Shown: positions 56,833 through 64,000 of the stretch, in pieces | How the letters are laid out: each line of letters opens with the position of its first letter | Numbering within the stretch: the stretch's first letter is position 1 | Source: Pseudaminobacter soli (ex Zhang et al. 2022) | GTDB lineage: Bacteria > Pseudomonadota > Alphaproteobacteria > Rhizobiales > Rhizobiaceae | Direction: 5' to 3' | Assembly: GCF_014595955.1 (NCBI RefSeq) | Contig: NZ_JABVCF010000002.1 | Coordinates: forward strand, 434,001 to 498,000 | Length of the DNA: 64,000 bases | Notes under the pieces: model-generated | What the model was told of the DNA's origin: nothing | What the model saw: only the letters and a program-made list of their open reading frames with translations | Databases searched by the model: none | Translations under genes and position numbers: made by a program

Positions 56833-57204
56833 ATGCCGCACCAGATCGTTTCATCAGCCAAGCGGAGTTTTGCCAAAAGGCTGCGTCGTGGCATGACCGA
56901 GGCCGAGGAGCGGCTTTGGCGGGAACTGCGCGGCCGCCGGCTCAACGGGATCAAGTTCCGCCGGCAAGTGCCGCTCGGGCCGTTTGTCGCCGATTTCCTC
57001 TGCGCCGAAGCAATGCTGATCGTCGAGATCGACGGCAGCCAGCATGCGGATTCCGATTACGACCGCCAGCGGGACGCCGAACTGAAGGAACGCGGCTTTC
57101 GCGTGCTGCGCTTCTGGAACGACGACGTGCTGCGGGAAGTGGACTCCGTCTGTGACACCATCATTGCTTACGTGCGGGACACAAGCCTGCAACCGTGGCG
57201 GTAA
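56833..57204 (+). CDS. DUF559 endonuclease-like protein
   Basis: A 123-residue protein. RRGMTEAEERLWRELRGRRLNGIKFRRQVPLGPFVADFLCAEAMLIVEIDGSQH is the DUF559 (Vsr-like) core, and GFRVLRFWNDDVLREVDSVCDTI completes it. The fold belongs to the restriction-endonuclease superfamily; D (FVADF) and E-x-D (VEIDG) fit a metal site. Function unknown, with likely roles in DNA repair or defence. It lies between two palindromic repeats. Confidence 0.88.
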   Translation: MPHQIVSSAKRSFAKRLRRGMTEAEERLWRELRGRRLNGIKFRRQVPLGPFVADFLCAEAMLIVEIDGSQHADSDYDRQRDAELKERGFRVLRFWNDDVLREVDSVCDTIIAYVRDTSLQPWR

Positions 57205-57246
57205 AGCATTCCGCCCAACTTCGTTGAGCGGCGCGGGCTGGGCGCC

Positions 57247-57437
57247 CTCCTTCTCCCCTTGTGGGAGAAGGAGGATCGGCGCGCAGCGCCGAGACGGATG
57301 AGGGGTGCTGGACGGAGCGCGGCGTTAGAGGTGTGCGACCTGTGAGCTTGGCACATGTGGACATTGTCGCGATTCTTCGAGCACCCCTCATCCGCCTTCG
57401 CTCCGCTCAGGCACCTTCTCCCACAAGGGGAGAAGGG
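57247..57437. repeat. Palindromic interspersed repeat, copy downstream of the DUF559 gene
   Basis: Same family as the copy at 56597: CTTCTCCCCTTGTGGGAGAAG at 57250 pairs with CTTCTCCCACAAGGGGAGAAG near 57414. The central part (57320-57380) differs, containing AGGTGTGCGACCTGTGAGC. Confidence 0.8.
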
Positions 57438-57475
57438 GAGCCAGGCGCAGGCCTAACGGCCTGAAAGCGCCGCAA

Positions 57476-58153
57476 TCAGCCTCGTTCGGGCCTGGGCATG
57501 GGCATCGGTAACCGCGGGATGAACATCGGCACCGTGGCGGCGTAGTTGGCGTATTCGGGGAACGTCCTCCTCAGGACGCGTTCCTCGTTGAACATCCGCC
57601 TGAACTGGAAGGCAAACTGGACGGCTCCGACCAGCAATGCCGCCGCTGACCAGTTGGCAATCAGGACGCCGACCACACTGATCGCTTCCGCGGCATAGAG
57701 CGGGTGCCGAACCACGCCATAAGGCCCGCTGGTGACCAGCGAGCGGGCGCTCGCCATGATCGAGAACGAGCGGCCGAGCCAGGACAGGCAGTAGATCGAC
57801 AGCGCCGATCCGATGGCGATGAGAATGGTGGAACCCGCGAGCAGTCCGGGGCCCACGGAGCCGGTCGGCAGCACGACTAGGAGCATCAGTGCGAATGTGC
57901 CCGCAAGGGCGCTCAATCGCGGCTCCAGCCCTCCGGCGCTCAGCTTCGGTGCGTGCCGGACAACCGTGAGCCCTACGACCAGGCACAGAAACAGCAGGCC
58001 GAGCACCCTGGAGGAAAGCACAAGGATCCAGAAATCGACGCTGTCCCGATCACGGATGATCACGACTATGGAGGCCCACTGCGTCATCGCCAAAAAAAAG
58101 AATACGACGACAATGAACGCCTTGCCGAGAACGTCTTCGAGCTTGCTGATCAT
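57476..58153 (-). CDS. Isoprenylcysteine carboxyl methyltransferase-like (ICMT/PEMT) membrane protein
   Basis: A 225-residue protein with about five hydrophobic segments. LVTSGPYGVVRHPLYAAE is the SAM-contact R-H-P-x-Y motif, followed by RRMFNEERVLRRTFPEYANY, the E-E-x-x-L-x-x-x-F-x-x-Y ending of this family. It methylates a membrane-bound substrate, commonly a lipid or isoprenoid thiol. Last gene of a three-gene operon; it overlaps the hydroxylase gene by four bases. Confidence 0.88.
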   Translation of the reverse strand: MISKLEDVLGKAFIVVVFFFLAMTQWASIVVIIRDRDSVDFWILVLSSRVLGLLFLCLVVGLTVVRHAPKLSAGGLEPRLSALAGTFALMLLVVLPTGSVGPGLLAGSTILIAIGSALSIYCLSWLGRSFSIMASARSLVTSGPYGVVRHPLYAAEAISVVGVLIANWSAAALLVGAVQFAFQFRRMFNEERVLRRTFPEYANYAATVPMFIPRLPMPMPRPERG

Positions 58154-58962
58154 GGACGCACATCTCCGGACGGCTGTGGCGGTCCACTGACGCCCCCACG
58201 GCCTGGTGAACGAATGGGATAGGCGAGTTGCTGATGATAGAGCGAAGGAACGGGATCGTCGCAGCCGTAGGCTTTCGGCATCCGTTCCGGCATATGGAGC
58301 GTGCCTAGGAGCGCGTCCCAGAGTGGCAATTGCCCTGCGAAATTCTTGTCGTAGGCCTGGCGCTCATTGGCGTGATGCCAGTGATGGAACTGGGGAGAGG
58401 CCAGAAGCCATTTTAGCGGGCCGAAGCCGATCCGCGTGTTCGAGTGAATCAGCAGCGACTGCGCCTGATAGACGATTGCATAGATCGCCACGGCGGGACC
58501 GGCAAAGCCGAGCGCAAGGACCGGCAGCAGCGAGGCCGTCATGGTGAGGATCTGATCAACGGGATGAACGCGATGAGCGGCCAGCCAGTCCATCTCCTCG
58601 ATGCTGTGGTGGATTGCGTGAAACTTCCACAGAAACGGCACGGCATGGAAAGTTCTATGCGCCAGGTAGAAGCCCAGGTCGGCCACGAGGATCGCTTCGA
58701 TCGCCTGCAGCCAGATCGGCTGCGCCTGCACATACTCCTCGACCTCCGTGGGGATCACGGCCCGAATGCCGATCATCAGGGACCCGATCAGCACCAGCAG
58801 GCCAAGCTTGATCGGTATGCCATTGAAGAGGAGATAGACGACGTCGTTGATCCAGTGCTTTCGCAGCACCTTCTGGCCGGCATGAAGAGGAAGAAGCCGC
58901 TCGAGCGGGATGAAGATCAGCGCGACGATAAGGATCGCCTTAAGGTTCAGGAGTTCGGTCAT
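58150..58962 (-). CDS. Fatty acid hydroxylase / sterol desaturase-like membrane protein
   Basis: A 270-residue polytopic protein. The di-iron histidine clusters are HRTFH, HAIHHS and HHWHHAN, in the H-x3-H / H-x2-HH order of the superfamily. Members hydroxylate or desaturate lipids, carotenoids and sterols with O2. The substrate here cannot be inferred. It overlaps both neighbours by about four bases, so it is translationally coupled to the PAP2 and ICMT-like genes. Confidence 0.9.
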   Translation of the reverse strand: MTELLNLKAILIVALIFIPLERLLPLHAGQKVLRKHWINDVVYLLFNGIPIKLGLLVLIGSLMIGIRAVIPTEVEEYVQAQPIWLQAIEAILVADLGFYLAHRTFHAVPFLWKFHAIHHSIEEMDWLAAHRVHPVDQILTMTASLLPVLALGFAGPAVAIYAIVYQAQSLLIHSNTRIGFGPLKWLLASPQFHHWHHANERQAYDKNFAGQLPLWDALLGTLHMPERMPKAYGCDDPVPSLYHQQLAYPIRSPGRGGVSGPPQPSGDVRP

Positions 58963-59963
58963 GACTCTTCATCCCTGACGGAAGACGGCACGAGGCGCCG
59001 CGCAGCAAAGAGCCGCCAGAAAAGGAGAACTGCGGCGAACGAGACATATCCGTCCACGGCATAGTGCCAGCCGAAGTAGACGGACCCTGCCATCGTCAGG
59101 AGCACAAATACCCATGCGAGCACGCCCGCAGCTCTGTTCACTCCGGAGAGGAACAAAGCGTTGAGGGTGGCCACCGCGACGTGGATGCTGGGCATGGCGG
59201 AGATGCCCGCAAAGAAGTCCTCCACCCCAGAGAGGTAAGCCGAATAGAGTTTGTCCGCGATGAAAAAATGGTACGTCGACATTTCACTCTGCTTCAGGAG
59301 TGAGAGCAACTCCGCGAAGCGATGGCCGCCGAAAAACTGGTCATAGAAGATCGGACCAACGGAGGCACCAATTGCAGCCAAGGCCGTGCCGAGGCCGGCG
59401 TAGATTGCTGCGAAAGACATCCAATAGCGCGAGCGTATTGCCGAACTCGGGTGGAAGGCCGCCAGGGCCGTGCAACCGAAGAACAGCAGTAGCCAGGCAG
59501 GGAAATAGATGATGAGCATGAGGCTCATCCATCTCGCAGGAATGGCCGCGTGTACCCATCGCCACGGATCCCCGAAGTGAAGAATCTGGTCGATGTCAGC
59601 GAGGGCGGGATCCGCATAGAACGGTACGAAGCGCGGGATATGGTATTTCAAAGTCCAGAAGGCGGCCATGCCGATGCACAGCGCAGCCGCTGTGGCGATG
59701 ACGCCAGAGCCGCGTTGTCTGATAACGCCGGCGACGAAAGACAAGGGTGCGCCGGGCTGCTTCAGTAGACCGGCACCGACCAGGCCGACGAAACCGAGGA
59801 CAAATGCTGACGGCAGGAACTGGAACGCGAAAGCGCTCAGGTTGCGAAGATAGAGTGCGGGGGAGGTTGCGACTCCCAAGAGTGTATAGACTGCAAAGCA
59901 AAGAGTCGGCCCAGCGATCGGCGGGATGTATGCGGGTGATCTGCCAATAGTTGCCTTATTCAT
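58959..59963 (-). CDS. PAP2-superfamily membrane protein, inositol-phosphorylceramide-synthase-like
   Basis: A 334-residue protein from ATG 59963 with about eight hydrophobic segments. The catalytic block is split: GISAMPSIHVAVATLNALFL holds the S-x-H motif and VYFGWHYAVDGYVSF the late H-x3-D. PAP2_3 enzymes either dephosphorylate lipids or transfer phospho-headgroups. An in-frame upstream part to 60494 lies over cpaA and is rejected. It begins the three-gene lipid operon. Confidence 0.85.
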   Translation of the reverse strand: MNKATIGRSPAYIPPIAGPTLCFAVYTLLGVATSPALYLRNLSAFAFQFLPSAFVLGFVGLVGAGLLKQPGAPLSFVAGVIRQRGSGVIATAAALCIGMAAFWTLKYHIPRFVPFYADPALADIDQILHFGDPWRWVHAAIPARWMSLMLIIYFPAWLLLFFGCTALAAFHPSSAIRSRYWMSFAAIYAGLGTALAAIGASVGPIFYDQFFGGHRFAELLSLLKQSEMSTYHFFIADKLYSAYLSGVEDFFAGISAMPSIHVAVATLNALFLSGVNRAAGVLAWVFVLLTMAGSVYFGWHYAVDGYVSFAAVLLFWRLFAARRLVPSSVRDEES

Positions 59964-60007
59964 CTCACTGCAGGCCAAGAAGGGGAAGAAGGGGAGCGCG
60001 GCGTGCC

Positions 60008-60565
60008 TCACATATATCGGTGCGCCATCACAATCAGAGCAGCCACAACCATGACGACGCCATAGGGAACCTTTCCTGATTTCCGGATCTCCTCCAGGCG
60101 CACGACGCCGGGAAAAGCATGATACTGCAGCGGGATCGGTAGCTTGAGGAGCACGAAGGCCAGCACGCCGCCGATCATCAGAAGAAAGGCAAAGGCGAGC
60201 AGGTCGGCCCAGCCGACGAAGAGGCCGATCGGGAACAGCAGCTTGGCGTCGCCCGCCCCCATCATGCGCAGCGCCCAGAGTGCGAAACCGATGACGAACA
60301 GAAGCGCGCCCGCACCAAGGTCCCACCAGAGACCCTGGGCTGACCAGCCCGGCCCGATCTCCGACAGTACGCCTCCGCTCGCGGCCGGCCCGGCGGGCGC
60401 CAGCAGCCAGCGCGAGAGGGCGAGGATCGCGTAAAGCGCGATCAGTGCCATCACATGGCCATTTGGGATCTTCCAGCGCGAAAAATCCTCCCACGCGGTG
60501 TAGGCCATGAGGGTCGCGGCCGCAGCTAGGATCAGAGGCTCAACCGGCGAGATCATCGGTAGCAC
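60008..60565 (-). CDS. cpaA: Prepilin peptidase CpaA/TadV
   Basis: A 185-residue polytopic aspartic protease. The two catalytic aspartates sit in YTAWEDFSRWKIPN and GAGDAKLLFPIGL. It cleaves Flp prepilins at the Gly-X site and may methylate or not; most CpaA proteins only cleave. It is divergent from the flp-cpaB-cpaC genes. ATG 60556 is an alternative start. It should act on both Flp pilins in this window. Confidence 0.93.
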   Translation of the reverse strand: MLPMISPVEPLILAAAATLMAYTAWEDFSRWKIPNGHVMALIALYAILALSRWLLAPAGPAASGGVLSEIGPGWSAQGLWWDLGAGALLFVIGFALWALRMMGAGDAKLLFPIGLFVGWADLLAFAFLLMIGGVLAFVLLKLPIPLQYHAFPGVVRLEEIRKSGKVPYGVVMVVAALIVMAHRYM

Positions 60566-60986
60566 GGCCCTTTCGGCTCGAGTTCCGTACCTAGCAACGG
60601 GGGAAGCACCGCCAGTAGGCGCGCGTGAGGACCTTCCAGTCCCTTACCACAGCACATTCCGGGCCTGATCCGAAAGGCTGCGTCAGCGACGTCCGTGCTC
60701 GGGCAAAGCGCTGGAACTCCCCCCTTACACGTTTACATGGAACGATGACGTCCCGGGATTACACCTTTCGGCCAGTGCGCGACTCGCCCATTTGAGTGAA
60801 GGCAGTAGTATATACGATTACAGATCCATCTACTTTGTAGCTTATCTGATAATAGCAGATACATTCCATGATATAGCGAGATGAAGGTCAGGCATAATTG
60901 ACGCTTTTCAATTTAAGCATCTATTAACATAACTGTCGGCGCGGAGGGGGGTCCTCTCGCAGACCTTCATGTAGGGGAGTTCATCC
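60566..60986. promoter_or_regulatory. cpaA / flp divergent promoter region
   Basis: A 421-base gap that turns markedly AT-rich from about 60780 to 60940 (for example TATATACGATTACAG near 60810), as expected for strong pilin promoters. No gene is seen; no operator was recognised. Confidence 0.45.
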
Positions 60987-61178
60987 ATGACCGGAATGGC
61001 ATCCATGGCTCGCGCCTTCGCGCGCGAAGAAGACGGCGTTGCGTTGAGTGAATATCTCATCCTGCTCGGCCTGCTGGTTGGAGGCGTCATACTCGCCGTC
61101 ACCACGGTCGGCAATAATCTCGCTACCACTTGGAACACATGGGGAACCTGGTTCAGCAACAAACTCTCTGCTCCGTGA
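60987..61178 (+). CDS. Flp pilin of the cpa locus
   Basis: A 63-residue protein. AREEDGVALSEYLILLGLLVGG is the type IVb signature: cleavage after the Gly of EEDG, with Glu-Tyr at +5/+6. The mature helix LILLGLLVGGVILAVTTVGNNLAT is followed by a short polar tail with tryptophans. It is the likely major fibre subunit, being first in flp-cpaB-cpaC. AGGGGAG precedes the ATG. Confidence 0.92.
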   Translation: MTGMASMARAFAREEDGVALSEYLILLGLLVGGVILAVTTVGNNLATTWNTWGTWFSNKLSAP

Positions 61179-61204
61179 CCAGCGCACGGAACGATGGGAA
61201 ACAG

Positions 61205-61236
61205 TCTGGAAAGCGCGAGTAATCGCGCTTTCCAGA
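61205..61236 (+). other. Perfect 14-bp hairpin between flp and cpaB
   Basis: TCTGGAAAGCGCGA (61205-61218) and TCGCGCTTTCCAGA (61223-61236) form a perfect stem with a GTAA loop, 27 bases after flp. There is no T run, so it is more likely an RNA stabiliser or partial attenuator than a full terminator. This would give more pilin than secretion machinery. Confidence 0.8.
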
Positions 61237-61308
61237 ACTGCTAATCACGTCGTTGCTTTCACCAAGTTGAGGCGGCGGCGCGTTAAAGCAATCGTGGGGT
61301 GGCTTACA

Positions 61309-62244
61309 ATGCGCGGTTCAACTTTGGTAAGTTTGGGCTTGTCGGCGGTTCTCGCTCTTGCAGCGGTTGTCGGCGTCCGCAGCTATCTCGCCCAGCAGAA
61401 GTTCGCGCTCCTGCAGCAGGGTGCCGCAGAGGCAAAGCCGCAGCACACGATCGTCGTGGCCGCCAGGGAACTGCGCTTCGGCCATCCCGTGCGGGCCGAG
61501 GATTTGAAGTTGCTGCCCTGGCCGAACGAGCAACTGCCGACCGGCGGCTTCGCCACCTTCGAGGACATAATCGGCGACGGCAAGGAGATGCGCTACATCC
61601 GTTCGGCGCTGGAACAGGACGAGCCGGTTCTCGCCGCCAAGGTGACCGGCTTCGGCCAGCGCGCGACGCTGTCCACCACCTTGTCGGAAGGCATGAAGGC
61701 GATGTCGATCCGCGTCAACGACGTGCTCGGCGTCGCCGGTTTCGTGTTGCCGGGCGACCGCGTCGACGTGATGCTGACGCGCACCGTGCCGGGCGACAGG
61801 GACCAAGAGGAAGCCTATGTCGACGTTCTCCTGCAGGGCGTGAAGGTGCTTGCCGTCGACCAGGAGGCCGACGAGCGCAAGGACCAGCCCTCCGTCGTCA
61901 AGACCGTCACCGTCGAGGTCTCCACCGAGGAGGCGCAGCAGCTGACGCTTGCATCCAGTGTCGGCACGCTGTCGCTAGCGCTGCGCAATGTCGGCTCGGC
62001 CGGGCTCGAAGAGACCAAGCCGGTGCGGCTGGCCGATCTCGGCGGGGGCATCGCCGCGGAGGCGCTGAAGAACGAGATGTCGGACGAGGCCAAGAAGCGC
62101 CTGGGCGACCTGGAGAAGAAACTGAGCGACCTGCTCAACCGCAAGCCCGAGCCGGTCGCGGTCGAGCCGCCTCAACCGAAGTTCCTGGTAGTGGGTGTGA
62201 CACGCAACGGTGGTCGCCAAGAATATCGATTCGACCAAAAATAA
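61309..62244 (+). CDS. cpaB: Flp pilus assembly protein CpaB/RcpC
   Basis: A 311-residue protein from ATG 61309 (GTGGGGT upstream). It has one N-terminal membrane helix (LGLSAVLALAAVVGVRSYLA), a SAF domain (HTIVVAARELRFGHPVRAEDLKLLPWPNEQLP) and the RcpC domain (MKAMSIRVNDVLGVAGFVLPGDRVDVMLTRT). CpaB acts in the periplasm with the CpaC secretin. The C-terminal tail is lysine/proline-rich. It is 51 bases upstream of cpaC. Confidence 0.95.
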   Translation: MRGSTLVSLGLSAVLALAAVVGVRSYLAQQKFALLQQGAAEAKPQHTIVVAARELRFGHPVRAEDLKLLPWPNEQLPTGGFATFEDIIGDGKEMRYIRSALEQDEPVLAAKVTGFGQRATLSTTLSEGMKAMSIRVNDVLGVAGFVLPGDRVDVMLTRTVPGDRDQEEAYVDVLLQGVKVLAVDQEADERKDQPSVVKTVTVEVSTEEAQQLTLASSVGTLSLALRNVGSAGLEETKPVRLADLGGGIAAEALKNEMSDEAKKRLGDLEKKLSDLLNRKPEPVAVEPPQPKFLVVGVTRNGGRQEYRFDQK

Positions 62245-62295
62245 TTATTCAACTATTTTGGGCGGATCATAAGCTTTTTTAGGGGGAAAGCTGAA

Positions 62296-63816
62296 GTGGC
62301 GGCAAGGTGGGTAGGCCTGCGGGCAAGCATTCCCGCACGGCGACAAAAGAAAATTCTGAGATTGATGGCTGCGACGGCCTGGCTCGCCGTCGCGTCGCCG
62401 GTGCTGGCGAGCCTGGCGATTAGCAACGCGGAAGCGCAGGAACGGCTGATCACGCTGGGCCGCGGCTCGGTCTCTCAGGTGGTGGTGCCGCCCGGCTCCA
62501 CCATCACGATCAAGACCAGCCAAAGCTTCTCCGACATCGTGGTGGGCAATTCGGACGTCGCCGACGTGGTGCCGCTCACCGAGCGCTCGCTCTACGTGCA
62601 GGGCAAGGGCCCGGGCACCACCAACATCTCGATCTACAGCGAGGCCAAGGCGCTGCTCGGCGTGATCGACGTGCGCGTGCGGCTCGATTTCGAAGAGCTC
62701 AACGGGCAGATCCGCGCGGCGGTGCCGAGCGCCCGGATCACGGTCTCCAACGTCAACAACCAGATCCGCCTGAGCGGCGTGGTCAAGGACGCGCGTGACC
62801 TAACGCGCGTGCTGGAGATCGCCCAGCAATATTCAGAGGATCCGGTCATAAACCAGCTTCGGGTCCAGGACGCGCAGCAGGTGATGCTGGAGGTGCGCGT
62901 CATCGAGGCCTCGCGCCAGGCCGGCCGCGATCTTGGCATCGGCTTCAGGGGGGTCCGTCCCGCCGATAATAGCCTGGTCACGCTCGCGCCGCGGCTCGGC
63001 ATCGGCGTCGATGACAAGAGACTTGTGACGACCGTTGAACCCGTCGTCACCCAGAACGGCACGCCCTTCGGCGAGACGATCGCCAAGATCCTCGAAATAT
63101 CCGGCTGGCGCATCGACCTCGTCATCAATGCGCTGGAGGGCAAGGGCCTGGTGCGCCGGCTGGCGCAGCCGAACCTCACCTCGATCAGCGGCGAGACGGC
63201 GAGCTTCCATGCCGGCGGCGAGGTGCCGATCCTGAATGCGGTGCAGGGGGAGAACGGATCGGTCGCGACGGAGACGTCCTACCGGCCCTATGGCGTAAAG
63301 CTGTCCTTCACCCCGGTGGTGCTCGACAACGGCCTGATCAACCTGACGATCGTGCCGGAGGTGAGCGAACTCGACCGCTCGGTCAGCGTCAACGGCAATC
63401 CCGGCTTCATCTCGCGGCGGGCGCAGGCCACGATCGAACTGCGCGACGGCCAGAGCTTTGCCATGGCCGGGCTGCTGCAGACCATAAACGGGACCGACGT
63501 CAAGCAACTGCCGTGGCTCGGCCAGGTGCCGGTGCTGGGCGCGCTGTTCCGCTCGACCAGCTTCCAGAAGCGCGAATCGGACCTCGTCATCGTGGTCACG
63601 CCGCGCATCGTGCGGCCGGCCTCGCCCGACGAAAAGCTCTATTCGCCGCTCGGGCAGACGCGACCCGGCAACGACGTCGAGATGTTCATGCTCGGCATGC
63701 TCGAGGTCGACAAGGACATGATCCGCGGCTTCCGGACCGGCAAGGGGGTCGTCGGACCCTACGGCCACATCATCGATCTAACCTTCGAGGGCGCCCATGC
63801 GATCGGCAAGAAATAG
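62296..63816 (+). CDS. cpaC: Flp pilus secretin CpaC/RcpA
   Basis: A 506-residue protein from GTG 62296 (AGGGGG nine bases upstream; ATG 62365 is an alternative). A signal peptide precedes the BON-like N-domain (SDVADVVPLTERSLYVQGKGPGTTNISIY), and the secretin core includes VPILNAVQGENGSVATETSYRPYGVKLSFTPVV and LPWLGQVPVLGALFRSTSFQKRESDLVIVVTPRIV. It forms the outer-membrane pore of the Tad/Flp pilus. Confidence 0.96.
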   Translation: MAARWVGLRASIPARRQKKILRLMAATAWLAVASPVLASLAISNAEAQERLITLGRGSVSQVVVPPGSTITIKTSQSFSDIVVGNSDVADVVPLTERSLYVQGKGPGTTNISIYSEAKALLGVIDVRVRLDFEELNGQIRAAVPSARITVSNVNNQIRLSGVVKDARDLTRVLEIAQQYSEDPVINQLRVQDAQQVMLEVRVIEASRQAGRDLGIGFRGVRPADNSLVTLAPRLGIGVDDKRLVTTVEPVVTQNGTPFGETIAKILEISGWRIDLVINALEGKGLVRRLAQPNLTSISGETASFHAGGEVPILNAVQGENGSVATETSYRPYGVKLSFTPVVLDNGLINLTIVPEVSELDRSVSVNGNPGFISRRAQATIELRDGQSFAMAGLLQTINGTDVKQLPWLGQVPVLGALFRSTSFQKRESDLVIVVTPRIVRPASPDEKLYSPLGQTRPGNDVEMFMLGMLEVDKDMIRGFRTGKGVVGPYGHIIDLTFEGAHAIGKK

Positions 63817-64000
63817 GCGCCCGGCAGGAATGCGGGCGATCGCGTTGGTGGCGGCGGGGCTGAGCCTCGGCGGCTGCGCCGACTATCTCGCCAACCGGGA
63901 CAGCGTGACGCTGGGTGTGGGCAACGCGATGGAGGCCAATGTCGGCATCCATACGCAGGACCCGTTCCCGCCGCATGCGCAGCAAACCTACATCCCCGGC
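63797..64000 (+). CDS. Small lipoprotein of the cpa locus (3' end outside window)
   Basis: An open frame from ATG 63797 (overlapping cpaC by 20 bases; ATG 63830 is an alternative). The signal ends in a lipobox, LSLGGC, followed by ADYLANRDSVTLGVGNAMEAN and HTQDPFPPHAQQTYIPG. Small lipoproteins of this kind lie between cpaC and cpaD/E in rhizobial cpa loci. It is not obviously CpaD itself; the rest is needed to decide. Confidence 0.65.
   Translation, partial: MRSARNRRPAGMRAIALVAAGLSLGGCADYLANRDSVTLGVGNAMEANVGIHTQDPFPPHAQQTYIPG

Noticed and set aside
56597-57437. Insertion sequence carrying the DUF559 gene
   Set aside because: The flanking elements are known-type palindromic repeats rather than transposon ends, and no transposase or target duplication is seen.

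Overview
The window is a high-GC alphaproteobacterial chromosome segment, most like a Hyphomicrobiales (Phyllobacteriaceae/Mesorhizobium-type) genome. This rests on the fixNOQP-fixGHIS plus fnrN-hemN block with TTGAT-N4-ATCAA-type boxes, the hisC-tyrC pair, the DUF2125, DUF1178 and argJ-GNAT-mutT neighbourhoods, a cpa/tad pilus locus and several families of palindromic intergenic repeats typical of these bacteria. No rRNA, tRNA or CRISPR array was recognised, and species assignment is inference.

Layout. 0-1.8 kb: a membrane glycosyltransferase (cut by the window edge) with a HlyD-type adaptor. 2-24 kb: housekeeping genes (TPR protein, hisC-tyrC, chaC, a YqaA-like protein, dsbB, secA, a parvulin, argJ-GNAT-mutT, an orphan Flp pilin, comF-grxC-nitrilase-DUF1178, an EamA exporter, ubiG, a CPA2 antiporter with a cyclic-nucleotide domain). 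24-26 kb: a secreted RTX-repeat protein. 26.6-37.6 kb: the microaerobic respiration island: cbb3 oxidase fixNOQP, its assembly operon fixGHIS, a hemerythrin-like Cys-rich protein, the regulator fnrN and anaerobic haem synthesis hemN. Three near-identical FNR boxes tie these together.

37.7-46.3 kb is an accessory surface-polysaccharide region: a KpsC-like Kdo transferase, an alpha/beta-hydrolase-like protein, a KpsM-type ABC permease without its ATPase, an FkbM methyltransferase, a hexapeptide O-acetyltransferase and an 841-residue protein joining a GT2 domain, a capsule (KpsC/KpsS-like) domain and a TPR tail. Three direct copies of a 25-bp sequence delimit individual genes here. 46.4-50.2 kb is a decaying methylated-amine locus: an intact TetR gene with a candidate operator faces a dead FAD oxidoreductase fused by deletion to the end of an mttB-type methyltransferase gene, then a multiply broken ABC substrate-binding protein gene.

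50.4-64 kb: paiB, a VCBS/RTX adhesin-like protein with an exact 297-bp tandem duplication, a possible HEPN protein, a TadD-like lipoprotein, small membrane proteins, a DUF559 gene bracketed by two palindromic repeats, a three-gene operon (PAP2, fatty-acid hydroxylase, ICMT-like methyltransferase) that looks like an uncharacterised lipid-modification unit, and the cpaA / flp-cpaB-cpaC pilus locus, cut by the window end.
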